Below the pieces are notes generated by a model. That model saw only the letters and a list, made by a program, of their open reading frames with translations. It searched no databases and was not told the DNA's origin. Positions 56,730-64,000 of a DNA stretch of 64,000 bases are shown piece by piece. A program made the position numbers and the translations under genes. Position 1 is the first letter of the stretch. Each line of letters opens with the position of its first letter. This stretch comes from Garcia nutans (Eukaryota; Streptophyta; Magnoliopsida; Malpighiales; Euphorbiaceae). Where the stretch lies: assembly GCA_947685225.1 (NCBI GenBank), contig CANTUV010000008.1:32046001-32110000 (forward strand), given 5' to 3'.

Positions 56730-58048
56730 AGGAGGCATCCACTTCACAAAAGTTGCACAAATCTCCAAACCCTTACAGACCGCCAATTCCTTTCCTAAGT
56801 AGATTAAAAGATGAAAAGCAAGATAAGCAATTTTCTGAAATCTACAACATGCTCTCTAAGGTAAGTATTAATCTTCCCTTACTTGAGGTGATTAAGAATA
56901 TGCCATCTTCAAGGAATTGAACTCCAAAAAGAAAAGGGATAAGTTGAATAAAAGGGTGATAGTTTCAGAAGTAACAAGCGTTGTTTTACAATACAAGTAA
57001 CCTCCTAAGCTAAAGGTTCCTGGAAGCTTTATAGTTAGTATCTTTATAGGGAATGGGAAAGAAACCATTGGCACGTGTGATCTAGGAGCTAGTATAAACT
57101 TGATACCATATTCCATTTATTTGAAATTACAGCTAGGGTAACTTAAACCAACTAAAATGGTGTTTCAACTTGCAGATCAAACTCTTAGATATCCTAAGGG
57201 AATCATAGAGGATGTTCTAGTCCAAGTAGGGAGTTTGATTGTACCCATTGATTTCATGTCTTGGATATGGGGGAAGAAATCCCTAGGGATTCAGAACATA
57301 TAATTTTGTTAGGGAGGCTTATTATGGCTACAACTAATACATTGATCGATGTGAAAAATGGAAAATTAACCATGACTATTTTGGGACAAACTGTGGAATT
57401 TTTTATTTTTAGTACTTCCCCTATCCCCACTACTGTTGTGTATGAACACTGCTCTTTTATTGATTTTACTAATCTTGCTGTTGAAGAAGTTTTCCTACAG
57501 GAAAGTAGTGAAGACAAATTGGAGATGGCCTTGACCTTTGGTGGAGAGATTGAGATTTTCAATGTGGAAATAAAGGAAAGCAAGTCAAATTTAGATGATG
57601 AGAGTGTTGAGAGGGAACTAGGAATTGAGGAAGAAGTGATTCAACCAAAAATGGTTGAACTTAAGGAACTCCCAAAGCATTTAAAGTATGTTTTTCTTAG
57701 GGAGAACAACATACAACTAGTGATAATCTCTGCGATCATCAATAGTGATGATGAAGATAAACTTGTGAAAATATTAAAAAAAATTCAAGAGAGCCATTGG
57801 TTGAGGATTGAGCGATATCAAGGGTATTAGTCCCTCTATGTGTATGCATAAGATAATTTTAGAAGAGGGAGCTAAACCGATTAGAGAAGCTCAAAGGAGG
57901 CTTAACCCAAACATGAGTGAAGTAGTGAAAAGAAAGGTTCTTAAGTTGCTTGATGAAGGGGTGATTTACCATTGCCGATAGTGAGTGTGTTAGTCCCATA
58001 CATGTGGTGCCAAAGAAAGCAGGTTTAACTGTGGTCCAGAATGAGAAA
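56730..58048 (+). pseudogene. Old Athila gag-pol, fragment 2 (protease region)
   Basis: Continues from 24179 across the AGGAG duplication: 'NPYRPPIPFP', 'KVSINLPLLEVIKNMP', then the protease end 'GRLIMATTNTLIDVKNGK' (57261-57830) and the pre-RT region. Many stops and small indels (e.g. near 56800, 57000, 57140). Cut at ~58048 by solo LTR C inside the sequence preceding RT. Confidence 0.85.
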
Positions 58049-59938
58049 TGAGAGTTTGAAATATTCCAAATTTTTTGAAAATTTTTATTTTTGGAAATTT
58101 GATAAAATAAATTATAATTTAAATGGATAAACTAAATTAATGATTTTAAATGAAAAATGGAGGAATTTTAAATGAAAAAATGGAATATATATTTGATATA
58201 TATACAACATATATACAACATATAAAAGTCAATATTTTAAAAGAAAAGTCAAAAGTAAAAGTAAAAGGGTATTTTGGTAATTAAATCTTATAAATTCAAA
58301 ATTATTAAATTAATTCAAAAATAAATAATTTTTGAATGGAAGATGAATTTTTGGACTTTTAATTTATTAAATAAATAATTAAATTATTAATTATTAAAAT
58401 AATATAATATATATATATGGTTTAAAATAAAAGATGAAAGGAAAGAGAAATTAAAGTTGTCTTCATTTCTTCTTCTTCTTCATCATGGTCGAAACCACCA
58501 TGGGAGCATAGACCAAGATTTTGATTCTTCCATATTTCACAAATTGAAGGATTTGACAAGTTTAAAGTGGATTTTTGGTGATTTCCATCAAATTTGGTAA
58601 GTTTCCAACTCTTTTCTTTGAATTCCATGGAAATTTGGATTATGTGTGATTTTGGATTTTTAAGTAGTATGTTATAATTATTAGAATCGGTGTGTATGAT
58701 ATTTTTTTGGATTGTTAACAATGATTTTAAGGTTGGATTGAAGAGATGATGGAGTTTGGATAAAGAATGGTGAAGAGAGAGAATTTAGGGTTATGGATTT
58801 TTAGGGTTTGAGAAATCATGGTTTTAATTGTGCAAATTAGTTCTAAATGAGTTTTTTGGTGCATAAACAAGTATTTTTAAGTCAAATATTGGATTTGGTT
58901 GTGTTTGGTTGGAGTTTGAGAAAGGAAGTGGAAATTTAGGGTTTTGGAAAAGTGATTTTCCAAAGTTGTTGGATTGTTTGATTTTTTTTTTTTTGTTTAA
59001 GCATGTTGTTTAGTGTTAAAAGTGATGAATATAAGCTTGGAATGATTAAAAGATTGTGTTGGAATGGAAAACCTTCAATGGGGGAAGGTTATGCCATTTA
59101 ATGGTTTTGTGTATAAGAGTGTATTTTTGTAATGTAAATGGTTTAAATGTATTAAAATATGTTTTTAATAATATAAATAAACTTAAAACACTAATTTAAA
59201 TGGAATAGAATGGAATTCTAATGTTAAAGTAAGGAAAGGCTAAATTTTTGGAATTTCTAAGAGTGATGTTTAATTATGGTTTAATATTAGAAATCCCATT
59301 AAATGTGATACTAAATGATTATTTGCTATCACATTTGGTTTAGACATTGAGGGAGGTTGATTTGCTTCATCCAAGTGGTGAAGGGCAAGTTGGAAGGATA
59401 GAATTGGAGGTTGTTTTAAGCTTGTTTTGGTTGCTATTTGAGGTAAGTACAAACTTTGAATACATTGGTTATGTTTGCATGACATTTGGACTTAACACAT
59501 TTTGGTTGGAAAATGTGTTAAGCTACTTGAGACATTGGTTATGTATGAATAATGTGCTATGACATTTGTAATGTCATGTATGTGTTAAATGTATTGTGAA
59601 AATCCATTGATAATGGCTAAATTGTTTAAAATGTGTAATATGTGTATTATAGGAATGACCCAAAGTGTTTGGGTAATGCCATTTGTTGTGTATGCATTAA
59701 GTGCATTGTTGAAAAGCCATTGGAATTGGCTAGATTACATTAAATGTGATTAATATATGAATTGTGTTGAAATACCCAAGGTAATTGGGCAATGTGTTGT
59801 AAATGCAAAAATATGGTATAATGTAATGAGATATGTTGAAACATAATGAAATGAATTGATATCGATACAAATGACAAATATGAATAAATTGTGTGCCTAG
59901 TATGTTATTCAATTTTCAAAGTTCTGTGTTTGGCGATA

Positions 59939-60125
59939 TGCCTATGATTTGCCTACAGGCTAGACGTTGGGCGTCACTGTGAAAATGTTTTTGAGGTGAA
60001 ATGACCGGGTCGTAAGCCTCAAAAATAAGTCCTTAAAGCTAGGCTGGGTAAAATGATCGGGTCGTAAGCTCGGACCTAGTTTTATTATTACATTGATATA
60101 TTGCCTACAGGGCTAGACACGTGGT
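59939..60125 (+). repeat. GCCTACAGGGCTAGAC / CGGGTCGTAAGC repeat (solo LTR C)
   Basis: Two GCCTACAG-G-CTAGAC units and two ATGAYCGGGTCGTAAGC units, at the position taken by CTTGAAG arrays in related LTRs. Confidence 0.75.
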
Positions 60126-60322
60126 GTCATTATAGACCAAAATAGTAACTCTAAAATTTGAATAGCATATTAGTAATTTTTAGGCCCATGTTTGTGTTTG
60201 TTTTATGAGAATTGTGAATTGTGAAATATTTGAAAAGTATGAGAAAATGGAATGATGTGATATCCATTTGCATTGTGCATTGGCATTGCATTTGATTTTT
60301 ATTATTATCAAAGTTTGTATTA

Positions 60323-60359
60323 CTAGGCTTTTGGCTTAGCGCAATTGTTTACATCGCGC
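60323..60359 (+). other. Conserved paired hairpins (solo LTR C)
   Basis: CTAGGC-TTTTG-GCTTAG keeps the stem via one G-T wobble. Second stem GCGCAAT / ATCGCGC has one mismatch. Confidence 0.65.
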
Positions 60360-60981
60360 AGGTGACAGGGTAGATTTGGCTGAGCCAGAGAGTTTTTCTA
60401 GACCAGGTTGGGTCTAGACTTGTGTTTCTGCTTGTAGAGTTGATATCAAGATCAGAAACACTGTTAGCAGCATGTATATATTTTATGTTATTGTATATTT
60501 TGGGTATTATGCATAGTATATTATGTTTTTGGATTTTATGTATTGTAAACTATAAAGAATATTTGGGTTAAGTTATTTGAAATGGGAGTGTAAATGTGTT
60601 CTAAATTTTATATATATATATAAATGTTTGAGAAACTTAGTGAAATTGAGGAGTATGGTTGAGATGGTGATATGAAATTATTTGGGAGTGTTTTCTTTTT
60701 GCAGGTTGTGTAATTAATAAATTTTGGGATGTCCAAATTACAGACAAAACTCTGGCAAATTTTTTCCAGAGATTTTCATATAAAATGTTTATTTTGGGTT
60801 CCTATAACAAGTAAAGAATATATATATACTATTTAATTTTATATATTTAGTATTTGAAATTTTAAATCAGAAATGTGAAAATTTTTATTTAACCTGTCTA
60901 TGACATTTTTGTACCGTATATACATATTTTACATATGCTAGAAATATGTATTGTACGTATATAGGGTATAAGGGTGTTACA

Positions 60982-61985
60982 GAGTTAGTCCCTACAAGAA
61001 CTCAAACAAGGTGGCGAATGTGCATAGATTATAGGAGATTAAATAATGTCACCAAGAAAGACCATTTTCCTTTACCGTTTATTGATCAGATGCTTGATAT
61101 ATTATCTGGACATACTTTTTGCTATTTTCTTGATAGTCTTTCAGGTTACTTTGATGGGAAAAGAGTCACTTTATAGTTGATCATGGCATTATTTTAGGCC
61201 ATGTTGTTTCCCATAAAGGTATTGAAGTGGACAAAGCTAAGGTTGATTTGTTATGAATCTACCACCACCCACATCCATTAGAGGGATTAAAAGTTTTTTT
61301 GGGACATGCTAGATTCTATAAGAGGTTCATAAAGGATTTTTCTAAAACTTCACATCCTTTTGTGTCATTTTCTTAGAAAAAATGTCCCATTTGTTTTTGA
61401 TAATAAGTGTTTAGAAGCATTTAAAATTTTGAAAGAAAAATTGACTTCTGCCCCTATAATTGTTACATCTAATTGGGACTTGCCTTTTGAAATCATATGT
61501 GATGCATCAAATTATGCCATCGGAGCCGTTTTAGGCCAAAGAGTGAACAAATTGATGTGTGTAATTTATTATGCAAGTTTGTCTTTAAATGATGCACAAG
61601 TGAATTACACAACTACTGAAAGAGAAATGTTAGCTATGGTATTTGCACTTGATAAATTTAGATTTTATTTGATAGCTTCTAAAGTCATAGTATTTTAGGA
61701 CCACACAGCCTTAAAATACCTATTGACTAAACCACAAGCTAAACTTAGGCTCATTAGATGGGTATGTTGCAAGAATTTGATATTGAAATTAAAGATAGTA
61801 AGGAAAGTGAGAATGTAGTAGTCGATCATCTTTCTATATTGAATTCTCATGATAATGATAAAGAAATTGCTTGTGAAAATGCCTTTGAAAAATTTCAAGA
61901 TGAATACTTGTTTGCATTAACTCAATCACCATGCTATGTCGATATTTCTAACTATCTTTCTTATGGAGTTATGAGGAAAGATTTG
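60982..61985 (+). pseudogene. Old Athila gag-pol, fragment 3 (RT remnant and RNase H)
   Basis: Begins 'ELVPTRTQTRWRMCIDYRRL', keeps RT to 'DSLSGYF' (~61152), then jumps to the RT end ('ILGHVVSHKGIEVDKAK'). About 280 bp including the catalytic FMDD box is deleted. RNase H follows (61360-61698, 'FEIICDASNYAIGAVL', 'TEREM') with a TAG at 61696-61698, then 'ENVVVDHLS'. Ends where a Tat LTR begins. Clearly dead. Confidence 0.88.
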
Positions 61986-63902
61986 TGTGAGCGGGGATTT
62001 TTGCCCCCACTCCCGGTGGAATGGTTCTTGAGACTTCGGCACTGTTTAGGCTCGGGGCCTTAGAGAACACGGACCTAAGTCCAGAGAAAATGGAGTCACC
62101 ACCCGGACGGGCCGGGAAAAAAAGAAAGGGGTGGATGACTCGATTCCTAAGGAATCTCCAACCCCTTAATGGGTTCGGAAAGTTGGGTACGTGTGGGGAA
62201 GGTGAGAAATGGCCTAGCACCCCCACAACGCCTGGTTCATTGGAACCGGCCTCCTTTACAGGTCTTAATATTATAAAATTCTTAAATATAATAATATTAT
62301 CCATACTACACACAATAAAAAGAAAGAATCATTATATTAAAATCAAAGCAATGTCCAAACAAAAGAAAACAAATAAATGGACACCCATCCAAGGATGGAA
62401 ACATGTCCTTACATCACATGCCTAGATAGGACACCCACCAAAAGGTAAAAACATGCCCTTTACATAAGTTCTAAAATAGAAAAGCAAATTAAATTACATG
62501 ATGTTTAAATAATGAGGTACCCATCAAGTGGAAACATACCTCTTACAACTTTTGAAAATCTAAATTGATTGATAAAAGTAAATAATCATTCATCATAAAT
62601 AAAATCATTCACCAAAAGTATTTAAAGAAAATAAACATCCATCCATGATAAATTAAATAAATCAAGTATTGAAATTAAATAAATTAAAGCATAAGAGATA
62701 AATCAAAGTATAAATAAATATGGAATTGAATAAAGCAAATAAAAGTTCAATTATAGCTACTGTGACTTTTTATGGAATTAAAATAGATTAGGGTTTTATG
62801 TTTTAAAAGGTTGGTAAGACTCTTTGATTAAACAAATTAAGATTTGAATGGTGAAATAATAAAACTAGGGTTTTGGACACTTTGAAATACTTTTTAATTC
62901 ATGATTTTAAATAGTGATTTAAGCTACTGTGTGATTTTTTTAGTTTTCATGTTTTTATGGTTTTTAATGTTTTAAAAGAATTAGGGTTCATAAAAATTAA
63001 GGTTTATTGTTTTAAAAGGATTAAGGTTCATTGTTTTAGGTTTAAAAGTTGAATTTTGGTTTTAGGCTTTGAAATTAGGGTTCTCGGGTAATGAATTTGA
63101 ATTAGCGTTTTAAAAAGCAATTTGATGATTTATGAAGTTTTATGAATTTAAACACATGGATTGAAGTTTTTATAAGTAGAAAAGATGTTTTTGAAGGGTT
63201 TTTGAATGAAATAGAACCTAATTTAAAAATTTGAAAGAAACAGAATTTGATTTTGGTTTTGTTGAAAAATATGTTCAATGAGAGTTTTAAGATTTTTAAG
63301 AAGAAAAAATAACAATTTTAAGTCTTTTTAGAAAAGAAAGTCACGTTTTAGTGTTTTAATCTTGGAAGAATTAAATTAAAGTTCTAAAGTTTTGATTTAA
63401 AAACCCTTAAATTGTATAGATTTGCTACTGTGTTACATAAATCAAAAAGAATTTAACATACCTTCCTTTGTTGATTCTCCAAAAAATAACTCTTCTTGGA
63501 TGAACTAGCTCCAAAGACAAGCCTTTGTTGCCTTTGAATTGCTTAATCCGTGCTACTGCTGCTTTAAAGATCGATTGAATTGAGTTTTCCTTTTCCTTTA
63601 CTAATTTGGTTTGAAAAGATCAAGCTCACTGCCTCTTTTTTTTCCTTCCCTAATTTGGTTTAATTGATTCTTATTTATAGTGGTTTTTAGGTTACTTCTT
63701 CCTAATTCCACACGGCAATTAATATTAATAAAAAAAAAGAAATTAAAACCTAATTGGATTAGGTTTCAAAAATTTTGCGTCAAAAATTTTTGCGCTGGCA
63801 AAAACTGCGGCCAGGCCCGTGGCTGGGCGTGTGGGCGCCCCAGCCCGCAGGAAATTCCTGCGGGAAAGTTATTTCGCCCGCAGGCCTGCGGGTGAGGTGC
63901 TG
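61986..63902 (-). mobile_element. Second Tat LTR, interrupted
   Basis: Starts TGTGAGCGGGG, same family and orientation as 21752-24008 (shared GATTTTTGCCCC...CTCCCGGTGG block and AT-rich body). Cut at 63902 by an Athila LTR before reaching its CA end. Whether this is a solo LTR or the 3' LTR of a full element cannot be seen. Confidence 0.85.
63844..63892. repeat. GC-rich palindromes in second Tat LTR
   Basis: 63844-63864 (CCCGCAGGAA-A-TTCCTGCGGG) and 63877-63892 (CCCGCAGG-CCTGCGGG, perfect). These correspond to the cluster at 23663-23806. Confidence 0.9.
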
Positions 63903-64000
63903 TGTTGTGCTCAAATTAAGTACTACTACAAAGCATCACTCGCAAGTATACGAGGTAGCTGTAGCAAAGGTGATCGCCCCAAGGTCGTTTCCCCAAGAAG
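63903..64000 (-). mobile_element. Third Athila LTR, running off the window
   Basis: TGTTGTGCTC then CACTCGCAAGTATACGAGGT and GCAAAGGTGATCGCCCC, matching the first ~100 bases of the Athila2 LTRs. Inserted in the Tat LTR 10 bp after its palindrome cluster. Confidence 0.88.

Larger units (their letters stand above)
58049..60981 (+). mobile_element. Solo LTR C, divergent Tekay-like
   Basis: Starts TGAGAGTTTG, ends GGGTGTTACA, ~2933 bp, between adjoining Athila coding pieces. AGTCAA motifs (58226, ~58246), donor GTAAGT at 58597, acceptor-like GGTTTAG ending ~59342 with second donor at 59443, hairpins 60323-60359, and a CTTTTTGCAGGTTGT block (~60695) shared with Tekay2's extended LTR end. Lacks ACACGG and CTTGAAG arrays. 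The left boundary is approximate and I found no clean TSD. Confidence 0.8.

Noticed and set aside
58042..58048. TSD for solo LTR C
   Set aside because: Candidates (AGAAA or ATGAG on the left against GAGTT on the right) do not match; either mutated or my left boundary is a few bases off.
1..64000. tRNA or rRNA genes
   Set aside because: No cloverleaf-like A/B box arrangement or rRNA sequence noticed. The tRNA-like strings at 21733, 35021, 38452 and 54978 are primer-binding sites.

Overview
The window is plant nuclear DNA, most likely from a eudicot: AT-rich, with spliced plant-type genes, and almost entirely LTR retrotransposons of the Ty3/gypsy group nested inside each other. I cannot name the species. 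I saw no intact host gene, tRNA, rRNA or CRISPR array. All insertions were placed by reading their TG...CA ends and 5-bp target-site duplications (TSDs) directly.

Layout. (1) 1-6530: two decayed spliced genes. The first has a plant mobile domain (PMD) and runs 195-4631; a solo LTR (1642-4113, TSD GGCTG) splits one of its exons. The second (5084-6221) resembles the DUF7745 family and has its own TATA-like box. Its introns and flank carry four hairpins with a constant CCC-loop-GGG-TTTT core and unrelated but self-complementary outer stems. (2) 6531-12467: Tekay1, a 5'-truncated chromovirus of the Tekay/Del type on the + strand, with pol remnant, polypurine tract and 3' LTR. (3) 12468-24008: a Tat-lineage element on the - strand. 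It has gag, protease with a G-patch-like segment, RT, a degenerate and an archaeal-type RNase H, a partial integrase, a PBS and its 5' LTR. A second solo LTR (14331-16864, TSD ATACA) splits its RT. (4) 24009-61985: pieces of an old + strand Athila element, used as a landing site. (5) 24180-56729: a nearly intact - strand Athila (TSD AGGAG; LTRs 24180-25893 and 55002-56729), with a 1414-codon gag-pol, an integrase frame offset by one missing base, and an ORF in the env position. (6) 25899-46040: Tekay2 (+ strand, TSD ACTAC), inserted exactly at the Athila LTR/polypurine-tract junction. (7) 28441-38245: a non-coding LTR element (- strand, TSD GGTTT) inside the 5' LTR of Tekay2. (8) 58049-60981: a third solo LTR of the Tekay-like group. 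(9) 61986-63902: a second Tat LTR, itself cut at 63903 by another Athila LTR that runs off the window.

How the parts relate. The deepest nest has four layers: old Athila, Athila2, Tekay2, non-coding element. The Tekay-like LTRs (seven separate insertions, several subfamilies) share a modular plan. It comprises TTGAC (W-box) motifs around an AT palindrome, a perfect GTAAGT splice donor about 470-550 bp from the LTR start, a family-specific repeat array, often a second exon-like block, and a strongly conserved pair of hairpins with compensatory changes. A perfect acceptor lies 13 bp before the gag ATG of Tekay2, so I infer a spliced leader. Palindromic ACACGGCC/GGCCGTGT arrays occur in both Tekay-like and Athila LTRs, and once more inside the Athila body. 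That is unexpected for two separate lineages.

The main candidates for something undescribed are the constant-loop, variable-stem hairpins at 5622-6491, the conserved double hairpin in the LTRs, the LTR-to-gag splice architecture, and the ACACGG arrays shared between lineages.
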